Part shown: in pieces, positions 51,165 through 62,508 of the stretch
Layout: each line of letters starts with the position of its first letter
Position numbering within the stretch: position 1 is the first letter of the stretch
From: Hybos culiciformis
Taxonomy: Eukaryota; Arthropoda; Insecta; Diptera; Hybotidae
Reading direction: 5' to 3'
Length of the DNA stretch: 64,000 nucleotides
NCBI GenBank assembly: GCA_964007475.1
Contig: OZ023275.1
Location: 39,675,381-39,739,380, forward strand
Notes under the pieces: generated by a model
Told to the model about the DNA's origin: nothing
What the model saw: the letters and a program-made list of their open reading frames with translations, nothing else
Database searches by the model: none
Position numbers and translations under genes: made by a program

Positions 51165-54100
51165 CTATTAAAATTTTTCTTATGAAAACTAAATTAAATA
51201 TCAATTACAAAAAAAAAAAATAAAAAATTAAATTAAAAAAATAAGTTACACAAAAAGTAAATACATAAAATAAAATTAAAAAAAAATGAATATCTGCACT
51301 GCTGCAAACATAGTGACGTTACAAGGTTTTTTACGATTACATTTATAGGTACCTACTTTTTTTGTACCAAATGTAAAAATAATATGGTTTTTATCTTTTA
51401 GCTAGTTTTTTTTTATGTGTTTTCATTCAAGATTTATAACCTGGAAGGTCTTATGCACGTACCAGATATAACAATATTATACATTTATGTCCATATATTT
51501 TAATTTTATTTGAATATAGGTTTTTTTTTTTATGTTTTATTTAGCGAGAGTAAATCCTGTATGTATAAGGCTGATATTACGCATCTCGGGTGATAAGGTA
51601 TCTTAACTTGATATTGTAGTCATAACGTTAAGTCTGCAGTGGTGTTGTTATTCTAAACTTTTATATTTTAGTCATTTGACTAGCTGTGAGTATTTATGGA
51701 TAATATATTCTTTTCAATTTCAATCAGGTGATATTGAAGATATTACCAACATATTTCACTTGGCATTGTTAAGCTCATATAAATAATGTATGTAAGAAGC
51801 TTCCAAAGTTATGAATAAAAAAGTTATTTTCCTGCATATTTTTAGCATATGAGAGATCCTTAAGCTTTTTATTTCTTACATATATTAATTTCTTTATGAA
51901 TAAGATGCAGTGTTGATTTCTTGACACTTGTATTTTGATATTTTATATAATAGTAAAATAGGAAATTATTTTTTAATGAAAAGATTATATGTGAATGCAT
52001 ACATCGTATGATGGAATAACAATATAAAATCATAATTGTCTGAATAAAAATAAAGAAAGAAAGAAAGACAAAAAGAAAGTCTTTTCACACATAACATACT
52101 CTGTGAAATTTTCTTAAACCAGACCGTATATATAATATGACATATTCATCATATTACCCTGAGGTAAGTTCTTATTATTTATTTTTTTTACGTTATATGC
52201 CATAAGAATGCATATTGTTTTTGTTGTTTTTTTTTTTTTTATTTTTAAGGAAAATTGAAAATAAAATCAAAAATGCTTATGATGTTATAACTTTGTCTTT
52301 TTGTTCTTTCTTAAACAAACATACATATATCATCATACTGATAAATTTTTATATATGTATTTCTTAAAAAACAATTAAAATCCCTGAAAATTTATTATTT
52401 TACCTTTCCAGTTGCATTAAACAAAAAAAAAAAAGAAAGAAAAACTTCTTGACATAAACATGGCAAAAAGTTGAAAAAGATCTCTTGTCAAGTCTATCAT
52501 TAAAATTTCCAAAGTTTTATTTCTATTTTTAAATTTTTGCATTAATATTTAAAAATCTTGGTTTTCTAAGTTGTTTTCCCTCTTTTTTTTTACTTCTAGT
52601 TAGTTATAATTTTCCATAAATGTCTTTCATAAATTTTCTGAAACTATCAGTGTTATTAACTAGAAATGCACAAAAAAAAAACTCCACCTTTTTATTTTAA
52701 TTAATTTGAGTGAAAATTCAGTATTTTAATAAAATTGTCAGTCAAAAACAAAAGGAATAAAAATCTAGCCAAAGACAAGATTGATTGTTGTTAGGGCTGG
52801 GAATTGGGATTGTAACGCAGTATGCTTCATTTTTGTAACTTAATGCATAAAATTAGTAAATATATAGTTCTAGATATTTTCTTTTTAATGTTCAGAATCA
52901 AAATTTCACTTGATTAGTTCTTTTTGTTTTTTTTATTTACAAAGGTTTTATTTTCTACTGTTTATTACAAAATAGGAATAATCCTTTATTTTATGTTTTT
53001 TAAGTATGTATAATGAATGCTATGATGAATAAAATTTTTATTCAAAGGAACCACAAAATTTTCAATTAACCCTTACGACAGGTTTTTAATGATGTTCAAT
53101 TATAACCAGGTGTAAAAATTTTTACGAACTTTTTGACATGTTAACATTTATGCAAGAACTGTTAAAAAGTTTTAACAATAAATTTTTTATTTTAACTTTG
53201 TAACTTGAAAAGAAAATATTTTTAAGAACTAATGTATAATATGAAATGTGAAATAAAACCACAAAATATAAAATCCCCGATTATATTTTGTTGTTCATAA
53301 GAAAATTTCATAGAAAAAATATGTGTTGTAGGTATATAATTACATAATATAGAAAAAAAAATATATAGTGTCATTTCCAAATATACGACTAGCACGAGAA
53401 AATAAAATTATGTTTCTAAAAAATTAAAATTATGTAAGTAGATGTATTTTACTTGAACATATGTTGTATACATGTAGGTACTACAAATATAAATAAATAA
53501 TTGAAAAGTTTAAGAAAAGAATGTTCTGAACAAGATAATTTTCTTGTATGAAATAAATTTTTTTTTTTTTGATATAAAGTATATTTGTAATTCTGTCATT
53601 TCTATCTACTCTATATGGTTCTTTCAAATTAGCAAAAATTGGCCATTTAAATTCAACCATTATGAAGAAGACATCCGGTTCGAATCGAGGTCTTGGGATA
53701 TTGTTTCTTATATTTGAGGAATAATTTGAAATTATCAAATAGGTCTCTTGGTATTTTTTTGGACTGACTGTTGGATCATTGGTTACCGGTCAATTGATTT
53801 TAAACAAAATGAGTTGAAAAAATTGTTTGAGGAGAGGATGAAAATGTGTTGAACACTTCTTCATCTCAAGTCAAATGCAAAGGAAGTATATTTTATTGGC
53901 TAACTGTACGATCAATTTTAGAAGTACATTTATATTGAGATATTGAAGTTTTACATATATTTTATATTTATTGAATATTAGATAAATATTTTTTAAATTT
54001 CTAGTTCTTTTGTTAAATTTATATATTATGTTGCAAATAAATTATTCAAATTTTTTATGCAAAAAAATAAATATTTTTTATATAAAAAGAAGATAAATAA

Positions 54101-55597
54101 TTCAAATAATATTCAATTTTCATTTTTTAAAGAATATTTCAATTTGTAAGGGACAAAGTGAATAAATTTTGTATCCGATAATGAAATGTAAATTTTTGGA
54201 ACATATATTTCGTATAATATTATATTTGTAATGCAATTTAACCCTTTTTTCCGATTTATCATTTTAAAGCTCCAAACTTTGTTTTACTCATTTTTGACAA
54301 AAAAAACAACAATTATTTGCTCTTCAATGGAGAAGGGGCTTTACTTTTGTATGTATCTGTCATGTTTTTTAAGTTCTGAAATTATGTTTTATCAATTTAT
54401 AAATGATATATGTCGCCTTTATTTCGCAATAAAAAAAAGTAAATGATATAGCGCTCCCAAAATAAACGGAGATGTAAAGATGAGTTTTGAGTCAAAGAAT
54501 GTGATTTGAGTTTCATTTTTTTTAAATGAAATGAAATATAATATGACATGTACATTGCACATATAAACTTAGTGCACATAAAATAGTTTGAACGAATAAT
54601 AGGAAAAAAAATGTGTGTATAAATCTTAATGGAACTAAAAACTTCAAATGAATAAATATCTCCCCAAGAGAAAACCTATTAAATTTTGCATCATCTACTA
54701 AATATTTGAAGTTAATGATTACAGAATTCAATTCAAATGACACATTGAAAGAGAGGGTTTCCAAATATTTTCAAATATAGAATTTTCTAAAAACTTTACA
54801 AAGAGGCTTTTTAGTATTTTCTTGATTGATTGGGAATCTTGTGTTATCCTAAAATCATACTGCTACTATAATAGGTACTATACAGGTCATAAAAGACTAT
54901 TCAAATGTCGAAACATAAGTTTCTCGTATTTTCTTTTAATTAAGATAAAATCAATGATGACAGTTCTTTTGGTCGATTGCTTTTAATAAGTTTTTTTTTT
55001 TTTTGAGAAAAAAAAATTCATTTTGATATTTTAAGAGACATGCTAATATTTATTATTTACTCACACAACGAGTTGGTCGTTTTCTGTTCAAAAATAATTT
55101 TTCCAAAAAAAAAAAAACAAATGTAGAGAAAGAATAAAAGAAAAAAAAACTGTCATTCAGGATGAAAACTCTAAAGGACATCACAAAAATATATGTATTG
55201 AATTTACATTTGAAATTCAACTTCAATTAAACGCTCTTTTATTTATTTTCGGGGAATGAAATTCAAAATTTAAGTTTTCTACAATGTCAAAAATTCAATT
55301 TGGTTATTGCAGAATATCCACTGTAGTCCAGTTAAGACACTACAAACTATTATTATTATTATGTTACTATGAATTACGATCGAAGATAAGAAGTAAGATT
55401 TCAACGTTCGATCATAAAATTCATAATGATCCCAACTTTGGCGAACTGTAAAACAAAATTAGGAAAATACCTGGTTTTTTATTGTGGGAACATTTGCAGT
55501 GTTAAAAAGTGTTATTCTGTGTGGTAGTACCAACATTTTTCTTCTTCCCATAATTTAACATTTCTAAGTTTATCATCCCAAATAAATTAAACAAATA

Positions 55598-55927
55598 AAA
55601 TAAATAAATAAAAAAAAAATTTTAAAAACAACGTTTTTATAACGGAATAAAATAACTAAAAAGTAAAATATTTAATCAGATAATAATTGATAACCTCATA
55701 CCGATTTCCCTGAAAATTAATTCTCACGAAAAACGTGGGGCGCGTGTGATAAACGATATTGATAAAAATGTTCAATTTTAGGCGCCCCACGTTTTTCGTG
55801 AGAATTAATTTTCAGGGAAATCGGTATGAGGTTATCAATTATTATCTGATTAAATTTTTTACTTTTTAGTTATTTTATTCCGTTATAAAAACGTTGTTTT
55901 TAAATTTTTTTTTTTTATTTATTTATT
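55598..55927. repeat. near-perfect long hairpin, arms about 145 bp
   Basis: The left arm (about 55598-55743) and right arm (about 55782-55927) are inverted copies that appear nearly identical from the A/T-rich outer ends through cctcataccgatttccctga to the GC-rich inner edge cgtggggcgc. The loop is 38 bp. A transcript of either strand would fold into a long double-stranded stem. It may be a young foldback element. Confidence 0.93.
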
Positions 55928-56044
55928 TATTTTTTCTTTTTTAATCTTATTTGAATCGAATTAAGCCATAAATAAAAATATAAAATTTTTATATCTATTT
56001 TACGTATGCTAAAGCTATGAAATCCTAAATTTCTTAATTTGCTT

Positions 56045-56430
56045 TTTAGCCCCCTCCCTAGAGTCCTGGGACCTCAGATGAGGGCCCTGCGATATCCGGT
56101 CTTTAATCCAGGTATTTCGATCAAGCGCTATAAGATTTTATCGGAATATACATAAATTCCAAAACCGGCTTCTAAGGTAGCTCCACCCGTCGGGGCCTCG
56201 GATCAAAATTTCTAATATTCCATAACCATCTAGGATCACAATGGTACTTAAGTTCAAAATTTCTGCCAAATCGGTCCAGCGACGTGATTGGATCGAACCG
56301 CAAAATTTTTTACATTATGTTGTATTGTCATCCATTTCTGACCTATGCTACAAGTTTCAAGCCTTTATCTCATCTAGAAGTGCCTGAAAAATTGATTACA
56401 AAATTTGCACCGGACAACAAAGTGAACTAA
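56045..56430. repeat. GC-richer dispersed-repeat fragment next to the hairpin
   Basis: The block contains agccccctccctagagtcct, acccgtcggggcctcgg and ctgccaaatcggtccagcg. The last resembles repeat sequence common in insect genomes. Composition differs sharply from both flanks. No coding frame was seen. It probably belongs to the same insertion as the hairpin at 55598-55927, but its end was not found. Confidence 0.5.
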
Positions 56431-59274
56431 TAAAAACGTTTTAAAAAATAAACAAATATGATAGTGATAAGAATAAAAGAATATACAACTGACCATTTAC
56501 AAAGATATATGAGCTTTAGAGTCTATATTAAATTAATTCTTCTATGACTGTGCATTAACAAAATAATTCAAAAAAGGTTCAGACGAAATAAAAAAAAAAT
56601 AAATTTAAATTTATTAATAGGCATGCCTCAAAATTATGTCCACCATTTTTTTGAATCACATTTTATGACAAATTATGAAAGAAATTTTAAGGGTTGATGG
56701 CGTTTGTTTTGCATTAAAATTTCATAGAAATACTTTTTTTTTTTTTGATAAAGAAGATTTGAAAAAAAAAACCCGAAAAAGAAATGAAAATTTAAAGAAA
56801 AGCTGTTAACTAAAATAAAATTCAATTTATATGCAAAACAAATTCTGTGTGATTCGTTTTTTTTTTTGCTTTCTTCTTTTCTATAATTCTATTAAAATAA
56901 ACAAGCACAGAATTTAAGTAGAGTGTATATTTTTATTTTTTGACTTTAATCTACTTCGCGATAAAAGAAAGTATGAATTAAGTAATCCCGAATTATGTGA
57001 AAAAATTACAGATCGTATTTAAATGTTATTTTCATAAATTACCAAAAAATAAAATGCTAAAAAAATTCATTATAAATTGAGGCATTTTAAGCTAAACTAT
57101 ACACGTACGATCACTAGAGGCAACATATTCTTTTATTTTTTGACAAAATTGTTTTTGCATACATGGTTTTCTGAAGTTTTATATTTGTATGTGTGAAATA
57201 TTTTGTTTTTTTTCAATTTAAATGTTTAAAATGTCATCTTTAAAATGGCCAAGCTTTTAACGCTTCATGTCGTGACAGAAATTCCAGTAAGTTCATTTGA
57301 AGGGCTATTCAATGTAAAAAAAATAATTTTAACATTTTGACCTGCGAAGAAAAAAATTAAACCTCTATTAAGAGTTTGTGAAATTTAATTTACGATTTTT
57401 TTTTTATATATTTTAAAAAGGATTCTGTTTTTTTTAAAGAATTTTTCTTTTAACTTCATAATTTTATTTCTTTTCTAAAGTTTTCGTGGGTAATTATTAT
57501 AAGTTTCGGATTTCTTATTTTTTTATTTTTTTTTGGTTCAAAATTAGGGAGGTGCTGATCTTTAATGAACATATACATTTTACGTTCAAACACAATTTGA
57601 AAATATTTTTTGGGAAGCAACATCAGCAAAACAAAAAAATAATAACAAACATACAAAATACAAAAAAAAATCAAAAGAAGTCGTGTCTTACGCCTTTGGC
57701 ACTAATGTATGCTTAATAAAATATCTGACCCATTGACATTCTGATGTTTTTTGAATGGAAAATTTCTTGTGTTTTTTTTTGTCATCTTGTAAAATATGAA
57801 AAAAAAAAAAATTCAGTAAAAACCAGAAAATTTTAAATAAAGAAAAACCGAAAACTTTTTTTTTTCTCAGAATTTTTGAGCAAAAAATTATTTTGCATAA
57901 CAAAACTTTCAAAATGAATTTTCCACAATTTTTTTTTTTCCAGCTAAAATTTATGCTAAATTAAAATTTAATTATATATCTAGTATAAAATAAAATCGCA
58001 TTTTAAGTTGAACAAAAAAAAAAGCATAAAATTGTGTCGAAAATAATAATGAGTTTTTGTGTTATAAGCTTTGGGGAGTAATTTATTATTTTGAAAAAAA
58101 AAATTTAAATAGTGTTGTTTTTTAATTTGCTAGGAAGTTCAGTTTTTCAATTATTTGCTTCAAGGCCTAGCAAAATGAATTATAATCTATGAAATTTTTA
58201 TAATATTATCAGTGAAGAATAACTGAAAGCCTGGCAACTCTTATTAATTGAAGAGTACACTTTTGCTGTATGTTAAAAAAAAAACTAGATATAAGAACCA
58301 GTTTCAAATTTATAACTAAAACTACAATATTTTCCGATAGTATGAACTTAAAATTTTTTATTCTTTGTTTTTTTTACATATATTAAGATAGAATACCTAC
58401 TTTAAGGTATAATGACGATCAAACATCATAAATCATAAATTTATTATATATGAATTTACTTTAATTATAAGTGTTCAATAATATAAAAATTTCTAAGATT
58501 AATATTCTTTTATTTTTTCTAAAATTGAATTTAAATTTGTAGAAAAAAAAAAAAAAATAATTCTATTTGATTAATAATAACCCAAGGATATTATTAATGA
58601 ACATCATTATAATGTAATTTTCCCACAAGACAAATTTTCTTAATAGAGAAATATTCTAAATATTCTCATTTTATTCATTATAGTACAGTAGTGATATATA
58701 TATATATAGGTTAATTCCTCATTAAAATATATTTTGAAATATATTTTCTATATAAAATTGTATTATGTATATTTAACATGAGCAGCAAAGGAGGATTTAT
58801 ATTTTTATTTTTTTATTTATATTGTAGAAGAAAAATTAAATATATTATTAGAAGAATTATTAATTCTTATATAAACAGATAATAGCAATAAATGCTTTGT
58901 CATAAATTTATGAACAAGATAATATTAAGGTGGGTACCGTACCAATGCAAAGAAAATAAAAAAGCGGACAACTCTTTCATTAACCTTCTTCAATAAAACT
59001 AATTTCCATAAGACTCTTGATGAAAAATGCTTAATATCAAATTTGAGTTAAAGGAAAGAGTATGTACATCGTAGAGAGAAATCAGTCTCATACAAAAAAT
59101 TTGATTTAAAAAAATGAAACAAAAATATTAAATCACAGCCCCATAAGCTTATATTTATTTTATTATACATTTTATAATAAATTAAAATTTTTTTAGCACA
59201 TATTGCAAGAAAATTACGCGGTTTTAGTTTTACTTTTTCTTCTATATTTTACAGTTTTCTCTTCCATACTTATT

Positions 59275-59282
59275 CAATAGAA
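59275..59282 (+). repeat. 8-bp target-site duplication, left copy
   Basis: CAATAGAA directly before the hAT left end; an identical copy lies at 59784-59791. Confidence 0.88.
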
Positions 59283-59783
59283 CAGGCATGTACAACTCAA
59301 TTGCAAGCCAGAGCCACTGAATAAATTTCGTACCTCGGCATGAGCCACATATAGAAAAACGAATGAATAAAATAATAATGGTTTTGATTCAATTCAGAAT
59401 TTGTACTAGAAGTTTAATTCAAAAATTGCAACATAAAACATAACAAAATATAAAATAAATCTACAAAAAATAAAAAAATAAATAAAAGTTAATGAGAAAT
59501 TGGAGTGTTTTTGCTTTGGCTCAATTTATTCAAATCAGGTACAATTTTTGTTGTTGAAATCCTGAGTTGATGTTCCAAGTTTATATTTATTACCTTTTCT
59601 TGCAAAACAAACAAATCATTGCCAGCTAATAAACATTTTTTAAAAATTAAAGCAAAACAAAAGTTGTTTTCGTACAAAAAAGAGCCACATATCACGTAAA
59701 TTAAAACATTGATGTGAGCCGCAGATAAAAATCAAATGAGCCGCATGCGGCTCATGTCATGAGCCGCAGGTTGCACATCGACC
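59283..59783. mobile_element. truncated hAT element (501 bp) with perfect TSD
   Basis: It is flanked by CAATAGAA on both sides. The left end CAGGCATGTACAACTC and the complement of the right end (GGTCGATGTGCAACCTGC) are related inverted ends. The subterminal regions repeat gagccgcatgcggctcat and gagccacat-type motifs, typical of many hAT elements. A 68-codon C-terminal piece of transposase remains on the minus strand. The interior of the autonomous element has been deleted. Confidence 0.9.
59489..59695 (-). pseudogene. hAT transposase C-terminal remnant
   Basis: The minus-strand frame ends EHQLRISTTKIVPDLNKLS then QSKNTPISH and a stop. This agrees with the C-terminal end of hAT transposases of the group related to vertebrate GTF2IRD2/ZMYM-type proteins (usually EHL..(V/L)LRI(A/S)T....PD...L...K...SH), at the end of the dimerisation region. 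The catalytic core and BED zinc finger are absent, so it cannot be active. The Met start of the open frame is accidental. Confidence 0.75.
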
Positions 59784-59791
59784 CAATAGAA
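59784..59791 (+). repeat. 8-bp target-site duplication, right copy
   Basis: CAATAGAA directly after the hAT right end, identical to 59275-59282. Confidence 0.88.
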
Positions 59792-60223
59792 TAATAATAT
59801 TATCGAATGGAAACTTTCTGATGATGAAAATTTAAGTTATTTTATGATTTTCGATTTAAGATATATTACCTATAAATAAATTACGTTAATAAATCAATTA
59901 AAAATTTAATAAATAATTGATAAATAATGTAAAAATTCTAGAAATAAAATAAAATACACATATACGATATTTTAATTTTTTTATCTGTAGTTGAAAATAG
60001 ATAAATTTTTTTTTTGTATCCATGTTGAAAAACACTTGAAATTCTTATTTATATATTCATATATTTATAAATGTTAATTTCATGTTATCATGGTTAATTC
60101 AAATAAATTTTCTTCTCCTTATAATTCCTTAATTTCTATTCATTGGAAAAGAATTTATCAATAAAAGTTATCCTTATGAAAATAAATCAAAAAAAAAAAA
60201 AACAACATATTTTTTGTTTCCTA

Positions 60224-60245
60224 CTTCTTCTTCTTCTTCTTCTTC
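60224..60245. repeat. (CTT)n microsatellite
   Basis: Seven CTT units in a row in otherwise AT-rich sequence. Confidence 0.9.
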
Positions 60246-62019
60246 GTTTTTTTTGTATGTAATCCAATTAATATTAATTTTTTGTGTAAGAACTTTTGTT
60301 TATACTTAAAGAGCATAGAAATAAATTAATAAATAAAACAACGAATAAAAATTTTATTAAGAAAGAAAATCGATATAAATTAAAATTTAATAATAACTCA
60401 ATTTAACAAGAATAAGATAATTAAATTTTCTATTTAAGCTATGAGTAAATGTATATGAATTATATATATATAGTCTTAAGTATAATACATTTTATGTATA
60501 AATGATATTAAAATTTAATAATACTTTATGTATAACTGACTATAGGAAAATTCATTGGAAAAGCGAATAACCTCTATTTACAAGAACAGTAATGATTAAT
60601 TAATATTATATTGTTAAAATTATTATTATTATTATTATTATTAACTGAATTGGCATTAGAGAGAAATCCTTAATGCTTAAAATACTTACATATAAATTAA
60701 AAATAAATGAATTGACTAAAAGTTTGAATATATAATTTAGAAATAAATTACTTCTCATTTTAAATGATAATTTGGTTTTGAAGACAACAAAAAAAAAACG
60801 ACAAAATCCAGTTGTTAATAATTAATTTTATAAAATTGTAGGAAATTTTCTTATATATATAAGTTTTGAAAAGTAATGTTTAGGTAAATTTGTTATGACA
60901 CTGAAAAAAATAAAAACTCGTTGGAAAATTAGCTATAAGAAATTTATAACTACAACTGCAATATTTTCTGATAGTATGTACATTTATTGTATTAAACACA
61001 TGATAACCCGTCCAAAAATTTGTAGCAAATGAATTGTAGCAAAATTTCCTGGTTGGTTATTCTAATAAAAAATGGACAAATAGCAAATAAAGTCATTTAG
61101 TAGATCGATTTACCGCGGCTGTTTTTTCAGTATATGATCTCTTTTATTTATATATTATCTAAATATTTTATTATTATTGTTCAATTTATTTATTAGTTCG
61201 ATGGGACTTATAATTTTGAACAAAACATTGTTTTTAGAAATATTTTTTTGTTCAGGATCTATCAAAACGTATTGATAAAGAAACGTTTAAACAAATTAAA
61301 AGTTTAATACAATGTATAATTGGTTTTTAGATTTTTAAATAGCTAATAATATTTTTCGTTTTTATTTTTCTGTATATTTTTAGCTTAAAAAACAAATATT
61401 TATTATTTAAAATCTGAAAAACAGAAAAGTATAACCTAAAAAAGAATATTATAAATTTATTAAAAAAAAAAAACAGCAGAATTTTTAGTAAGAGAACAAA
61501 AACCTGATTAATTCAAACAAATATTGATTTTATATTACTGAGACTTTATAATTTTTCATTCTCATGTCTGTTTATTTTCAAAAACAATAATACAAAAAAA
61601 AAAAAAAATAAAATGAATTTTAACCATCCCTAATAATTAAACTTTTGAATTTTCAATGATATGAAAACAAAAAAGTAATATCTTTTTTGTTTTCAACATA
61701 AAATTAATTTTTATTATTATTTACATAAATTTTCTTCAATATACTATATCTACACCCAGAAAAAAAAATTGTTAAATTAAAAGATTTTATAGGTAAAATT
61801 AACAAAAAATCTTTATAGATTTTGCGCAAAAGGGTTTATATTTAAATTAAAATTGCAAAAATTGTTAATTCAAAAGACATATTACATTGTTAAAATTAAC
61901 ACAAAATTGTTATATTTAAAATGTTAAGTTGTTATTATAACAATTTTAGCAGTTTGAGAAAAAAATATATTGTTACGGTGCCAAACTGTTAAATTAACTA
62001 TTCGAAATAATTATTTTAA

Positions 62020-62275
62020 AATAGTTTTTTGTTTTTTTATTTTTTTGGTTTGTTTTTGTATTTTTTTCGCCTTTTTTTGTTTTTTTTTTTCGCCTTTTTT
62101 TTGTTTTTTTTTTGGTTCTTTTTGGTTCTTTTTTTTTTGTTTTTTTTTTGTTTTTTTTTGTTTTTTTTTTATTTTTTTTATTTTTTTTTTGTTTATTTTT
62201 TTAATTTCTTGGTTTGTTCTTGTTTTTTTTCGCTTTTTTCGTCTTTTTTTGTTTTTTTATTGTTTTTTTTTTATT
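62020..62275 (-). repeat. A-rich tail of the chimeric module (T-rich on the plus strand)
   Basis: About 250 bp of T interrupted by G and rare C; on the minus strand it is (A)nC sequence following the 5S-like module. The Phe-rich open frames here are artefacts. Confidence 0.85.
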
Positions 62276-62400
62276 GGTCACCCATCTAAGTACTATCACT
62301 ACGAGACGTTGCTTAACCGCTGTGTTCAATGTGATGTAAAGTCTTCCACTGAGCTATGTCAGTAATATACAACAATGTATTAAATAGAAAATATAAATTC
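62276..62400 (-). repeat. Pol III-like chimeric module, second copy
   Basis: On the minus strand it reads TAGCTCAGTGG (62356-62346), then a 5S-like stretch at 62317-62276 with gttaagcaacgtctcgtag and gtacttagatgggtgacc. Against insect 5S rRNA (TTAAGCAGCGTC ... TAGTACTTAGATGGG) this copy is closer than the one at 10726-10850. The two copies also share roughly 40 bp upstream (gaatttatatt...tacattgttgta), so they are members of one repeat family. Confidence 0.72.
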
Positions 62401-62414
62401 GCTAATATAAACAT

Positions 62415-62508
62415 AATAAATATTTATCTTGTTAAATTAAAGAACTCCGCTCTTAACTTGTCTCGTTAAGAGCGGAGTTCTTTAATGTAACAAGATAAAT
62501 ATTTATTT
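62415..62508. repeat. 43-bp-arm hairpin
   Basis: The left arm 62415-62457 and right arm 62465-62508 are inverted copies with only minor differences, including agaactccgctcttaac and gttaagagcggagttct, around a 7-base loop. It lies inside the 1.2-kb element, next to the chimeric module. Confidence 0.9.

Noticed and set aside
53625..53705. tRNA-like B-box (ggttcgaatc) with an A-box-like ttagcaaaaattgg before it
   Set aside because: No cloverleaf can be drawn with paired acceptor or anticodon stems; at best a very old SINE fragment.
53481..53738. 85-codon minus-strand frame with NIPRPRFEPDVFF
   Set aside because: It has no recognisable domain, splice context or partner exons; it overlaps the B-box-like site and is probably repeat-derived.
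61970..62365. 131-codon Phe-rich frame on the plus strand
   Set aside because: It is the T-rich complement of the module tail; its C-terminal HPSKYYHYETLLN is the reverse of the 5S-like segment.
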